Shown one piece after another: positions 24,743 through 33,413 of a DNA stretch of 37,760 nucleotides. The notes under the pieces are model-generated. The model did not search any database, had not been told where the DNA came from, and saw nothing but the letters and a program-made list of their open reading frames with translations. The first letter of the stretch is position 1, and the number at the start of each line of letters is the position of its first letter. A program made the translations under genes and the position numbers. This stretch comes from an uncultured Lachnospiraceae bacterium (GTDB lineage Bacteria; Bacillota; Clostridia; Lachnospirales; Lachnospiraceae). The stretch spans positions 1-37,760 of the forward strand of contig CANQRW010000030.1 in the NCBI GenBank assembly GCA_947626365.1, in the 5' to 3' direction.

Positions 24743-25817
24743 CTGCTGCCCTCCTGATCTTCACGGTAAAGGTACTTCCTTTTCCGACTTCGCTCTCCAC
24801 GGAAATATCGCCGCCGACAATGTCCACTACCCGTTTCACCAGCGCCAGCCCCAGGCCATTGCCCTGTGTGGCATGAGAGGTATCGCCCTGATAGAATTTC
24901 TCAAAGATATGTTTGCCAGTCTCCGGTGAAATGCCGCAGCCGGTGTCTGTCACCCGGACGGCAGCATAATCTCCCTCGGTTTTCAGCGTCACGGACACTG
25001 TGCCGTCCGGTTTTGTAAATTTCAGGGCGTTGGAAAAAAGGTTGTTCCAGACGAGGGACAAAAGCTCGTCATCCGACTCCACGATCACTTCTTCTTCCAT
25101 GTCCGTCTCAATGTCTATCTTCTTTTTCTCCCATGTGCTTTCAAAATTCAGAAGGCATTCGGCAAGCTGCTCGCCAAGATTGTATCTCTTTGATTCAGGA
25201 TAAATCTGCTGGTTTTCCAGCCGGTTCAGCTTCAAAATATTCGTAATGAGATCAGCCAGGCGGCAGGACTGCTCGGTGATTGCCCTGGCATATTCCATCC
25301 GCTGCGCGTCGGTCAGATCGGGACTTTGAAGCATGGTTCCGTAATTCTGCAAGACGGCCAGCGGCGTTTTCAATTCGTGGGACACATTGGCGATGAAATC
25401 CGTCCGCAAAGTCTCCACGCCGGAAAGCTCCTTTGCCATGCGGTTGAAATAGTCGATGATGATGTCAAAGCCGCTTTCACCCGCAAAACCATGCAGCGGC
25501 TCAATACGGGCGGAAAAATCGCCGCGCATGAGCTTTTCCGCTCCCGTTATGATTTGGCGCACAGGGCGCTCTACCGTAAACCGGCGGCGTACACTGTCGA
25601 TAACGGTGTACAGGAGGCTGATGAAGAGCACGTTGCCAAAGGTGACTACCGCCGCCTGGCGGATGTTCGTCTCCGTAAAGGTGATGTTCAGTGTCCGCTG
25701 GATGGTTTCCAGGAACAGCACCATACAGCAACTGATGACAAAGGCATTGAGCAGGAAGAAAACTACATAGTTCCACAGGGCGGACAAGAGCTGCCGCCAT
25801 TTTAAGCGTTCCTTCAT
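24717..25817 (-). CDS. Sensor histidine kinase
   Basis: A 366-residue kinase with two membrane helices (about 15-37 and 57-77) and a very short extracytoplasmic loop, the layout of 'intramembrane-sensing' kinases of Firmicutes. A HAMP-like region (VRQIITGAEKLMRGDFSARI) leads to the phosphoacceptor His147 in FIANVSHELKTPLAVLQNYG. The ATPase domain has NNLFSNALKFT, DTGCGISPE, FEKFYQGD and GNGLGLALVKRVV. Such kinases often monitor envelope stress or antimicrobial peptides. Its ATG overlaps the regulator's stop by four bases. Confidence 0.93.
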   Translation of the reverse strand: MKERLKWRQLLSALWNYVVFFLLNAFVISCCMVLFLETIQRTLNITFTETNIRQAAVVTFGNVLFISLLYTVIDSVRRRFTVERPVRQIITGAEKLMRGDFSARIEPLHGFAGESGFDIIIDYFNRMAKELSGVETLRTDFIANVSHELKTPLAVLQNYGTMLQSPDLTDAQRMEYARAITEQSCRLADLITNILKLNRLENQQIYPESKRYNLGEQLAECLLNFESTWEKKKIDIETDMEEEVIVESDDELLSLVWNNLFSNALKFTKPDGTVSVTLKTEGDYAAVRVTDTGCGISPETGKHIFEKFYQGDTSHATQGNGLGLALVKRVVDIVGGDISVESEVGKGSTFTVKIRRAADGKTQKNP

Positions 25818-26485
25818 AGGATCACCGCCTTATAGCCGAGGCCGTGAACGGTTTTTAGCTCAAATTCGTCGCAGGCTTCAAACTTCCCGCGCAGCTTCGT
25901 CATATAAACGTCAACCGCTCTCGGTGCGGAGTTCGTCTCCGCGTCCCAGAACTCGTCCATAAGCTGGGTGCGGGTGAAGGTCTTACCGGGGTAGGACAAC
26001 AGCTTATAGATGATATTGAACTCCCGTGTTGTCAAAGAGATTTCTTCTCCATCATAAATCGCCGCGCGCTCGTCCATGTCAAGCCGCAGCTTTCCGATCT
26101 CCAGCTTGTGGGAGACGGCAATTTTCGCCCGCCGAAGCAGCGCCCCAATCCGAAGGAAAAGTTCGTCCAGGTCGATTGGCTTGACCATGTAATCGTCAAT
26201 CCCGATTCGGTAGCCCTTCTGCTTGGAGGCGAAGTCGTCCCGCGCCGTCATAAAAAGGATGGGTATATTCTCGTTGAGCGAGCGCACCGTTTTCGCAAAC
26301 TCATAACCGTCGATACCGGGCATCATAATATCGGAGACGATCAGATCAAAGGCGTTCCCATACATAGTGTCATAAGCTTCATTCGCAGAAAGACAGCCCA
26401 CCGCCTTATAGCCGCTGTTGTTCAGAAAAGAACAGACCGTTCGATTCAGGTCTTTGTCGTCCTCCACCACTAATATCTGAAACAT
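25814..26485 (-). CDS. OmpR-family response regulator
   Basis: A 223-residue regulator starting FQILVVEDDKDLNRTV. Receiver residues are Asp52 (LIVSDIMMPG), Thr80 and Lys102 (YMVKPID); the winged-helix domain ends TVHGLGYKAVIL. The ATG at 26485 has GGAGG seven bases upstream; a longer frame of 16 codons has no ribosome site. It is the first gene of the regulator-kinase-membrane protein operon. A TATAAT (26585-26580) without a good -35 lies about 95 bp upstream, consistent with an activator-dependent promoter. Confidence 0.94.
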   Translation of the reverse strand: MFQILVVEDDKDLNRTVCSFLNNSGYKAVGCLSANEAYDTMYGNAFDLIVSDIMMPGIDGYEFAKTVRSLNENIPILFMTARDDFASKQKGYRIGIDDYMVKPIDLDELFLRIGALLRRAKIAVSHKLEIGKLRLDMDERAAIYDGEEISLTTREFNIIYKLLSYPGKTFTRTQLMDEFWDAETNSAPRAVDVYMTKLRGKFEACDEFELKTVHGLGYKAVIL

Positions 26486-26645
26486 AATGTGTACCTCCGT
26501 GAATTCACTCCAGAATCTTCGATTCTGTCGCAACTTACAAAGTTCGTCCGTGCAGGCAAACGAACTTCTTGTAAATCACATTATAACACCCAAATGTTAA
26601 AGTTTTGTTTGCGTTCCAGGGTTTTCTAAAAAATTTTCAAGAAAT

Positions 26646-26674
26646 GCGCCGCACGGATGAAGTATGTGCGGCGC
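26646..26674 (-). terminator. Intrinsic terminator after the 11-mer repeat protein
   Basis: GCGCCGCAC (26646-26654) pairs perfectly with GTGCGGCGC (26666-26674), and on the minus strand ATTTCTTGAAAATTTTTT follows. It separates the two small upstream genes from the regulator operon. Confidence 0.85.
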
Positions 26675-26688
26675 AAAATCGGTTTTTC

Positions 26689-26967
26689 TTATTTTCCGGC
26701 GTTCTTACTAGCCTCAACGCTGGCTCTGGCGGCGGTCTCGCGCTGAGCCTGTTCCTCGTGAAGCCGCTTTTTCGCGTCCTCCACGGTTTCTCCTTCGTGG
26801 GTCAGAAACTGATCCACGAATCCATCCTCCACCTTTTTGAACGCGCTGGTCACACCATCCTCAATTTTTTGGTAGCCGCCTACGACGCCTTCCTCGATCT
26901 TCTTGTACCCGCCGACAACTGCGTCGGCAATTTTTTCGTTTGCTTTTACGAGCTTTGACTTTGCCAT
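26689..26967 (-). CDS. Small amphipathic protein with 11-residue repeats
   Basis: A 92-residue protein from the ATG at 26967 (GGGAGG upstream). Residues 13-56 are four 11-residue repeats: IADAVVGGYKK, IEEGVVGGYQK, IEDGVTSAFKK, VEDGFVDQFLT. Eleven-residue periodicity gives a long amphipathic helix with three turns per unit, as in synuclein- or apolipoprotein-like membrane-surface proteins. The C-terminal part (about 58-90) is a charged helix rich in Glu, Lys and Ala. No signal peptide or membrane helix is seen. It follows the 122-residue membrane protein by 14 bp in the same operon. A role in membrane-surface protection is inference. Confidence 0.8.
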   Translation of the reverse strand: MAKSKLVKANEKIADAVVGGYKKIEEGVVGGYQKIEDGVTSAFKKVEDGFVDQFLTHEGETVEDAKKRLHEEQAQRETAARASVEASKNAGK

Positions 26968-26981
26968 GATAAAATCCTCCC

Positions 26982-27350
26982 TTATTTCAGTCCTTTGATT
27001 ACGGGGATCAAGCAGAGCAGAAGGATGATCCCGACGATTCCAACGACGATGCCCCAGATGAGCATATCCCACACCATGACCATGCACATTCCCGCGCCGA
27101 GGACGATTGCTCCGAGGATTCCGAGTAACGTTGTCCCAATGGTCTTGCCGTTCAGAACGATCATGGGTTTGCCGTCCATCTTCCTGCGGACAAGCACCAT
27201 AATCAGCAGGATTACCACGCCGACCGCGCCGATTACGATGCCCTGCCTAAGCGCGTTCCACTCCGGGATAAGTCCCATACACATACCGAGGGCAAAGAGA
27301 AGCCCGCCCACTACGCTTAGGATCAGGGTTACAAAGTTTTTCTTTTCCAT
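26982..27350 (-). CDS. Membrane protein with duplicated two-helix module
   Basis: A 122-residue protein from the ATG at 27350 (GGAGGTG upstream). It has four membrane helices arranged as two copies of one unit: LFALGMCMGLIPEW then GIVIGAVGVVILL, and IVLGAGMCMVMVWDM then GIVVGIVGIILLL, joined by a basic loop VRRKMDGKP. The 127-residue protein at 23364-23747 carries a third relative of this unit. Function unknown. First gene of a two-gene operon, whose promoter shares its design with that of the other GMC-containing protein. Confidence 0.8.
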   Translation of the reverse strand: MEKKNFVTLILSVVGGLLFALGMCMGLIPEWNALRQGIVIGAVGVVILLIMVLVRRKMDGKPMIVLNGKTIGTTLLGILGAIVLGAGMCMVMVWDMLIWGIVVGIVGIILLLCLIPVIKGLK

Positions 27351-27398
27351 TGAAATGCACCTCCGGCTTTTTTCTGTGATCACTCACTTGATGACTGT

Positions 27399-27443
27399 AT
27401 TGTACCGCCGGAATGTTTGCGAAACTTTCAAGTTTTGTTTGAG
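27399..27443 (-). promoter_or_regulatory. Promoter/operator of the 122-aa membrane protein operon
   Basis: Minus-strand TACAAT (27404-27399), 10 bp, GTTTCGCAAAC (27425-27415), two bases, AACTTGA (27434-27428), three bases, CTCAAA (27443-27438). Every block and distance equals that at 23779-23823. Further CTCAAA-like copies lie upstream (to about 27478). Likely binding sites of the nearby response regulator. Confidence 0.7.
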
Positions 27444-27560
27444 TTTTATTAAAAGAGAAATTTTTGAGACTTATTTGAGAAATATTAAAAAATCAAGACC
27501 AAATACAAAAAACGCGTCACTGCCGCATTCCGCGACAGCCCCCTGCATACTGACATACCA

Positions 27561-27598
27561 GGGCCGGAATTCCCTTATTTGCAGGGAAATTCCGGCCC
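27561..27598. terminator. Hairpin downstream of the GH2 gene
   Basis: GGGCCGGAATTCCC (27561-27574) pairs with GGGAAATTCCGGCCC (27584-27598) with one bulged base. No T-run follows on the minus strand, so termination is less certain. The rest of the 306-bp gap between 27351 and 27656 holds the promoter described above and nothing else I can support. Confidence 0.55.
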
Positions 27599-27656
27599 TT
27601 CAAGTTCACGCCATTTCCGATGATTTTTCATTTAGAACGCCGGAGGCGGCGTCCCG

Positions 27657-29921
27657 TCATACCAGGTCGATCTTGATCAGCTTCGCGTTCAGGCTCTCTA
27701 AGAACCCTTCCGGCATCATGGAACCGGCCATCTCTACCATGGCCTGAGGCGCCATGCCTTTCATCATATCCCACATTCCTTCGCCCGGCGCCACCTTCAT
27801 GTTCGTGGCCAGCTTCACCGCCTCGGCCACCACCTTCATGGCCTCCTCGGACTTGGCGATCTCGCCCATGGGAATCTTCACGTTATACTTGCCCTCCGGG
27901 AACTCCATCGGCGCCTTCAGATCCAGGTCGCCCGCCAGCTTGAACCAGTTGGCGACGCCTTCCGCCCGCTCCGTAACCTCCGGAAGCACATAGATGGACG
28001 GTTCTTTCTCCACCTTCTCCAGGGTAATGCTGTCCTTCACCGGTCCCGCCTCGGCCACCAGCGTATTGAACCCGTCCTTTAAAGCTACGGTAAAGACAAA
28101 GACCTTCTCCGCCTGCTGCTCTTCCACTTTCTCGCCGTTCACATACAGGGTGACGGAAGGCTGATTGGAATAAACCCGGACCTGGGTGGTCTCGCCGGCC
28201 CTCTGAGCGTAGCGGCGGCCGCACAGATGCACCATGGGCTCCGTGGTCCAGTAAGCCTGGTAGACGTAGTAGCTGTCCTTCTTCGTCTTCCGGTCCATGG
28301 TCACCAGGCCCTTATTGTTCCGTCCTGCCACGCCGCCTTCATCCCGGGCCGCGCAGCCGAAATCAAACATGTTCCACACATGGCTGGACCAGATCCAGGG
28401 CCTTTCATCGAACACCTTGGCCATATGCTCGTGATACAGCGCCTGATACTCCTCGCTGTAATCCTTGCAGGCCGGATTGGGTCCGTGGTAGGTGATGATG
28501 CCCTCGCAGCCGTACTCCGACATGCCCAGACAGATATCCGGATGGACCTCATGGAAATGATCCAGCCACGGGCCGTTTTCCTCCATCTTGCCGCCGTACC
28601 AGCCGAAGTAGTGGTTGTAGCTCTCCACATCCGTGATATGGTGGAGAGGACTGTCGATGGGCGTCATGGACACATGGGCAATGGTGGTCAGCCTGGTGGG
28701 ATCCAGCTCCTTGCAAAGGGCCGCCAGCTCCTTATGGTTCTCCACCAGCTTCTCGGAAATGCCGCCGATGAGGATCTCATTGGACACGCCCCAGAAACAG
28801 ATGGAAGGATGGTTGTAATTCTGGATGATCAGCTCCTTCATCTGGCTGATGCAGTTCTGATGGGCCGCCGGGTCCTTATTGAACACGCTGATGAAGGGAA
28901 TCTCCGCCCAGATGATGAAGCCCAGCTCATCGCAGGCGTCATAGAAATCCTGGGAATGCTGGTAATGGGCCAGCCGGATGGTGTTGGCGCCCAGCTCCTT
29001 GATGATGCAGGCGTCGTTGTAATGATCCTCCGCGGTCAGGGCGTTGCCCTTATACAGCATGTCCTGATGGCGGCTCACACCCCGAAGCGGGGTCTCCACG
29101 CCGTTTAAGATAAAGCCCTTCTGAGGATCGCAGGAGAAGCTGCGCACGCCCACCAGGGCGGACACCTCATCGTAAGCCTCGTTGCGCCGCTGCAGCGTCG
29201 CCGTCACCTCGTAGAGGTACGGATTGTCAATGCCCCACAGAGTCACCTCCGGGACGCAGATCGTGACCGCCGCGTCGTCCGCCGGACGCGCCGCCGACGC
29301 CACCTCATTGCCGTCCTCATCGTAAATGGAATACAGGACCGTAAAATTCTCATCCGGGTTCGTCACCCAGGACTTGATCTCGAAGGTCGCTCCATCCCCG
29401 CAGGGCTTCGGCGTCACCTGAAGGCCGGGGCCTCCGTAGTAATCCAGATCAAAATGGGTATCCGGCACGCTGATCAGGTTCACGCCCCGGTACAGTCCGC
29501 CGTAGAAGGTGAAATCCGCCGACTGGGGATAGACGCTGTCCTTATACTCGTTGCTGCAGGCCACAACCAGCAGGTTTTCGCCTTCCTCCTTACACAGATC
29601 GGTGATGTCGGCCCGGAAGGCGGAATAGCCGCCCTCATGATAGGTGACTTCGGTTCCGTTGACGTAAACCGTGGCCTGCTGCCCCGCCGCCAGGATCTCC
29701 ACATAGACCCTGCCTCCGGCCAAAGGCTGCTTGGGGGTGACAAACTGTTTCGCGTACCAGTAGGTACCCCGGTCATAGCCGCCGTTTCCGTCGTGTCCGT
29801 CGATGGCGTTCCAGGTGTGAGGCAGGTCTATCTTCTGCCAGTCCTGGGGAAAGCTTTCCGGCAGTCCCACATTTTTCTGGATAAAGCGCCAGTCCTTGTT
29901 CAAATTAATGATGTTTCGCAT
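27657..29921 (-). CDS. Glycoside hydrolase family 2 enzyme
   Basis: A 754-residue GH2 enzyme (beta-galactosidase/glucuronidase-like). The N-terminal sugar-binding domain (NLNKDWRF, LPHTWNAIDG, YDRGTYWYAK) and an immunoglobulin-like domain lead to the TIM barrel. Catalytic acid/base is Glu382 in FWGVSNE and nucleophile Glu469 in GMSEYG; LRGVSRHQD and IRLAHYQHS are typical of the barrel. A C-terminal domain of about 140 residues ends in a Met-rich stretch (GMWDMMKGMAPQAMVEMAGS) that I cannot assign. No signal peptide, so it is cytoplasmic and works on imported oligosaccharides. Same strand as the two GH3 genes. Confidence 0.93.
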   Translation of the reverse strand: MRNIINLNKDWRFIQKNVGLPESFPQDWQKIDLPHTWNAIDGHDGNGGYDRGTYWYAKQFVTPKQPLAGGRVYVEILAAGQQATVYVNGTEVTYHEGGYSAFRADITDLCKEEGENLLVVACSNEYKDSVYPQSADFTFYGGLYRGVNLISVPDTHFDLDYYGGPGLQVTPKPCGDGATFEIKSWVTNPDENFTVLYSIYDEDGNEVASAARPADDAAVTICVPEVTLWGIDNPYLYEVTATLQRRNEAYDEVSALVGVRSFSCDPQKGFILNGVETPLRGVSRHQDMLYKGNALTAEDHYNDACIIKELGANTIRLAHYQHSQDFYDACDELGFIIWAEIPFISVFNKDPAAHQNCISQMKELIIQNYNHPSICFWGVSNEILIGGISEKLVENHKELAALCKELDPTRLTTIAHVSMTPIDSPLHHITDVESYNHYFGWYGGKMEENGPWLDHFHEVHPDICLGMSEYGCEGIITYHGPNPACKDYSEEYQALYHEHMAKVFDERPWIWSSHVWNMFDFGCAARDEGGVAGRNNKGLVTMDRKTKKDSYYVYQAYWTTEPMVHLCGRRYAQRAGETTQVRVYSNQPSVTLYVNGEKVEEQQAEKVFVFTVALKDGFNTLVAEAGPVKDSITLEKVEKEPSIYVLPEVTERAEGVANWFKLAGDLDLKAPMEFPEGKYNVKIPMGEIAKSEEAMKVVAEAVKLATNMKVAPGEGMWDMMKGMAPQAMVEMAGSMMPEGFLESLNAKLIKIDLV

Positions 29922-30037
29922 AAATACTCCTCCTTCTCCTAATTGTTATTTGCTTTGCCGCCGAGGCGGATTACATGCTCTTTTCTTTTCCGCAGCGCTT
30001 CCGGGGCAGATGAGCTGCCCGACCAATGAGCCTCTCA

Positions 30038-31807
30038 TCAGATCCTTGCGTCAAACAGGCCGCAGAAGCTGTCGATGGGATCCTGTCCCTTAAACGCCTC
30101 AGGTCCTTCCATCAGATCGTCCACCAGGGCGTCGAAGGTGGAATCCTTGGAATCATAGGTATTGATGTAGGTCCGCACCTGAGGGATGTCCGCCAGCATG
30201 GTGGGCTGTCCGCAGCCGATGGCCACCACCGGCAGTTCGAATACGTACCATGGGATCTCCCCGCCGCCCTTGCTCATGCCAAAGCTGGGCCTGCCGCCCG
30301 ATACGTCGCAGAGGGTGATCACCAGATCCATGTCCTTGACAAAGTCCGCGATGGCGTTCTTGCCGGCGAAATACAGATTCAGACTGGGCTTTTCTCCTGC
30401 CGCGATCTGCTTTTTGATCCGATCCAGGGGGCTCTCGTAGATAAACGCGTCGAAGCCTTTGTCGCACAGCTTCTTTTTCAGCCGTTCCGCCGTGTTGGCT
30501 CCGCCACCCATGCCCATGATCTTCATCATCTCTCCCATGGCGCCGCCGTCCCCCTTCACATGGACGATCATGATCCTCTTATACCGCTCCGGCGTGATGG
30601 GAAGCACGTCTTTGTCCTTATATTTCACCAGGGTAACGCAGTCCCTGCTGATGGCTTTCTGCATCTCCTTGTATTCGTCCTTCCCAAGGACCGCGTCCGC
30701 CGTCTCCGGCGAAGGCACCAGCTCCTCCCTGGATTTCTTATGAAGGCCCATTTTCGCCTTTAATCCGAGAATGCGCGTCAGCGCCTCCGTCATCCGCTCC
30801 TCGCTGATTACGCCGTCCCTGTAAGCCCCGAGCATGGTGGAGAAATCCTCCTCCGGATCGTTGAAGAACAGGAACATGTCGCAGCCGGCGTTGATAGCCG
30901 CGGGCAGCATCTCGCTGCGCTTCATGCGGTCCGTCATGCCCACCATGTGGGAGGCGTCCGTCACCACCATACCGTTGAAGCCCAGTTTGTCCCTCAGAAG
31001 CGTGGTCATGATCTCCGGACTTAAGGTGGCCGGCATCATCTCATCGTCCGTAAGGGCGGGGTTGATGGCTCTGGCGTACTCCGGCATCAGGATATGTCCG
31101 CCCATGATGGCGTCCAGGCCGTTGTCGATCAGGGTCTTATACACCAGGCCGTAGGTCGCGTCCCACTGCTCCGGCGTAAAATAGTTCACATTGTTGGACA
31201 TGTGGGCGTCCCGGAAATCCTGGCCGTTGCCCGGGAAATGCTTGGCCGCGCAGGCGAAGCCCGGTATCGTATGGGCTCCCTTCAGGTACTCCGCGCTCAT
31301 CTGGGCTACCCGCTCCGCATCGCTTCCGAAAGCCCGCATGATCACCTCGGTGTTCTGCCAGTTGTAGAGAATGTCACAGACCGGCGCGAAGGCCATGTTG
31401 CAGCCGATGGCCGCCGCCTCCTCGTTGGCCATCTTTCCCAAGGCAAAGGCATATTCCGGTTTCCCGGTGGCAGCGATCTTCACGCCGGAGCCGATGGCGG
31501 TTCCGTCCGCGCAGGCGCCGTCGCCGCCCGCTTCCGTGTTGCAGGCGATGAAGATCGGAATCTTCGCGTATTTCTGCAGGATCCGGTTCTGCTGCTGCAC
31601 AGCCTTGCCGGGGGCCGGATTATAGCGGCAGCCGCCCAGGTGATATTTCTCCATCAGTTCCTTCAGATGGGCCTCTTCAAACGAGGACGTCAGCTGGAAA
31701 AACAGCTGTCCCACCTTCTCCTCATCGCTCATGCCGGCAATGGTTTCTTCCACCCACCGGCAGTCCTCATCCGACAGATAATACGGATTCGCTTTGAGAT
31801 TGACCAT
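30038..31807 (-). CDS. Glycoside hydrolase family 3, beta-N-acetylhexosaminidase-like (copy 1)
   Basis: A 589-residue GH3 enzyme. The barrel has KHFPGNG (189-195) followed by Asp200-Ala-His202, the Asp-x-His dyad that serves as acid/base in N-acetylglucosaminidases of this family, and the nucleophile Asp284 in VVTDASHMVGM. The usual KHFPGHG has Asn in place of the second His. A C-terminal alpha/beta domain follows. No signal peptide. AGGAGGG precedes the ATG. It is a paralogue of the gene at 34860-36605. It probably cleaves N-acetylglucosamine-containing or related glycosides taken up by the cell; substrate inferred only from the dyad. Confidence 0.9.
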   Translation of the reverse strand: MVNLKANPYYLSDEDCRWVEETIAGMSDEEKVGQLFFQLTSSFEEAHLKELMEKYHLGGCRYNPAPGKAVQQQNRILQKYAKIPIFIACNTEAGGDGACADGTAIGSGVKIAATGKPEYAFALGKMANEEAAAIGCNMAFAPVCDILYNWQNTEVIMRAFGSDAERVAQMSAEYLKGAHTIPGFACAAKHFPGNGQDFRDAHMSNNVNYFTPEQWDATYGLVYKTLIDNGLDAIMGGHILMPEYARAINPALTDDEMMPATLSPEIMTTLLRDKLGFNGMVVTDASHMVGMTDRMKRSEMLPAAINAGCDMFLFFNDPEEDFSTMLGAYRDGVISEERMTEALTRILGLKAKMGLHKKSREELVPSPETADAVLGKDEYKEMQKAISRDCVTLVKYKDKDVLPITPERYKRIMIVHVKGDGGAMGEMMKIMGMGGGANTAERLKKKLCDKGFDAFIYESPLDRIKKQIAAGEKPSLNLYFAGKNAIADFVKDMDLVITLCDVSGGRPSFGMSKGGGEIPWYVFELPVVAIGCGQPTMLADIPQVRTYINTYDSKDSTFDALVDDLMEGPEAFKGQDPIDSFCGLFDARI

Positions 31808-31830
31808 AGGTACCCTCCTGTTCTGATAAT

Positions 31831-31869
31831 TTATACAATTTATACAATATTTCCTTTTTATTATACAAT
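31831..31869. repeat. Three TTATACAAT motifs upstream of GH3 copy 1
   Basis: TTATACAAT occurs at 31831-31839, 31840-31848 and 31861-31869. On the minus strand these give TTGTAT…TATAAA spaced by 18 bp, so the set may be the GH3 promoter, an operator for the divergent AraC regulator, or both. Confidence 0.55.
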
Positions 31870-31968
31870 AAGGCTCTGCCCTTTATTAGTGCATTTTTTA
31901 TTACTTTTCGTACAATTTCACAATTGCTTTTCTGCATAAAATGATGGATAATAGCTCTATATTCTGAT

Positions 31969-32036
31969 GTTGGGGTCAAAAGGTATTTCGCCCCCTGCGA
32001 TGCACGGATTGCTCCGCTCTTTTGCGCTCCCGCAAT
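31969..32036 (+). repeat. Dispersed intergenic repeat, copy 1
   Basis: GTTGGGGTCAAAAGGTATTTC, then GCCCCCTGCGATGCACGGAT and TGCTCCGCTCTTTTGCGCTC. Copy 2 at 37537-37603 shares this layout, with a GGGG…CCCC palindromic front and a GATGCACGGATTGCTCCGC block. In this copy GGATTGC also pairs with GCAATCC. It lies between the GH3 promoter and the AraC ribosome site. Confidence 0.8.
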
Positions 32037-32073
32037 CCTAAAAAACCGCGAACGCGGCAAGGAGGTACTCTGG

Positions 32074-33387
32074 ATGAAACATGAAGCTGAACTGCTCTTT
32101 TTCCGGGATATACTCAGGAATTCAAACATACCGTGTCACATTATCGACACATCCGATGGGGCTGCCGCCGGCATGGCAGAAGCCGAAACGCCGGATATCA
32201 ACTACGATTTCGGCCTGAGGATACTGGTAGCTCCGGAACTGAATTACAAAGAACAATTCCTTCGTCTCTGCCATGAGTACAGGGACAACACCCTTTACCG
32301 GATCTCTGATCCTTTCCTGTGCCAGTATTATTTCCTGCGGATTCCCGACGCCCCTGACCTTTGTGTCCTGACAGGGCCCTATACGGAAAAGGAGATTCTG
32401 CGGCAGGATATCATGAATATCGCGGAACGGTACGGCCTGCCTCATTTTCTTGTCAGCAAATTTGAGAATATATACCGGTTCATCCCCTTCATCGCGGACA
32501 GTTCCGGACTTCCGGTTCTCTTAAATACCCTCGGCCAGCGCCTCTGGGGCGAATTGAAACAGTTCACCATTCAGGACGTCTATGACAACACATTTCCCCT
32601 GAGGGAGCCGGTGGCTATCCGTCCGGAAAGCAAGGAGCCGGAGGACGCCTTTCTGTCCATGAAAGCCCTGGAGAAGCAGTATGATGCCGAAAATACCCTG
32701 ATGCGTGCTGTCGCACTCGGGGAGACCCATACCGCCGAGATGCTTCTCGGCGGCTTCTCCCGCGCCAACGTGGAGCGGCGGAATTCCAGCGCCCTGAGGG
32801 ATCTGAAAAATTACGCCATCATCGCCAATACTCTTATGCGGAAAGCGGCGGAATACGGCCATGTGCATCCCCTGCATATCGACAGCCTGTCCTCCAGGTT
32901 TGCCCGCTCGATTGAAAACGCCGGCACCAAAGAAGATATCTTCCGGCTGACCCGCGAGATGGGCCGGAAATACTGCCTGTTGGTCAAAAACCATTCCTTG
33001 GAGGGATATTCTTCCCTGGTGCGGGATATCCTGGTGCGCATCAACTCCGATCTGACCGCTGATTTAAGCCTGAAGACCCAGGCCGCTTACCTTCACGTAA
33101 GCGCAAGCTATCTGTCCGCGGTGTTTAAGAAAGAGACCGGCTCCTCCCTGACCGAATACGTGAACCGGAGACGGGTGGAGTACGGCGTATTCCTTCTCAA
33201 CTCCACCAATCTGCAGATTCAGACCATCGCCCAGCACTGCGGCATACCGGATCTGAATTATTTTTCAAAGACCTTCAAAAAATACATGGGAATGACGCCC
33301 AGCGAGTATCGGAGTACCATCCACACCCTGAAAACCGACGACCCCAAATCCATGGGGAAAGAAGGAAAGGCGGGGCCCCGGCAGTAG
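32074..33387 (+). CDS. AraC-family transcriptional regulator
   Basis: A 437-residue regulator with a C-terminal AraC-type double helix-turn-helix (about residues 330-430): LKTQAAYLHVSASYLSAVFK, then IQTIAQHCGIPDLNYFSKTF and MGMTPSEYR. The long N-terminal part (1-320) has no domain I can name; its middle contains a helical segment common in Clostridia AraC/PTS-like regulators. GGAGGTACTCTGG precedes the ATG. It diverges from GH3 copy 1, so it is the likely activator of the glycosidase genes on a sugar signal. It converges on the MATE gene, 26 bp apart. Confidence 0.9.
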   Translation: MKHEAELLFFRDILRNSNIPCHIIDTSDGAAAGMAEAETPDINYDFGLRILVAPELNYKEQFLRLCHEYRDNTLYRISDPFLCQYYFLRIPDAPDLCVLTGPYTEKEILRQDIMNIAERYGLPHFLVSKFENIYRFIPFIADSSGLPVLLNTLGQRLWGELKQFTIQDVYDNTFPLREPVAIRPESKEPEDAFLSMKALEKQYDAENTLMRAVALGETHTAEMLLGGFSRANVERRNSSALRDLKNYAIIANTLMRKAAEYGHVHPLHIDSLSSRFARSIENAGTKEDIFRLTREMGRKYCLLVKNHSLEGYSSLVRDILVRINSDLTADLSLKTQAAYLHVSASYLSAVFKKETGSSLTEYVNRRRVEYGVFLLNSTNLQIQTIAQHCGIPDLNYFSKTFKKYMGMTPSEYRSTIHTLKTDDPKSMGKEGKAGPRQ

Positions 33388-33413
33388 GCCCAAACCCCTT
33401 CCTGTCGTTCCTC

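Noticed and set aside
26580-26624. A third copy of the shared promoter layout upstream of the response regulator
   Set aside because: A GTTTGCG occurs nearby (26607-26613), but spacing and the other blocks do not fit; autoregulation is possible but not supported by this pattern.
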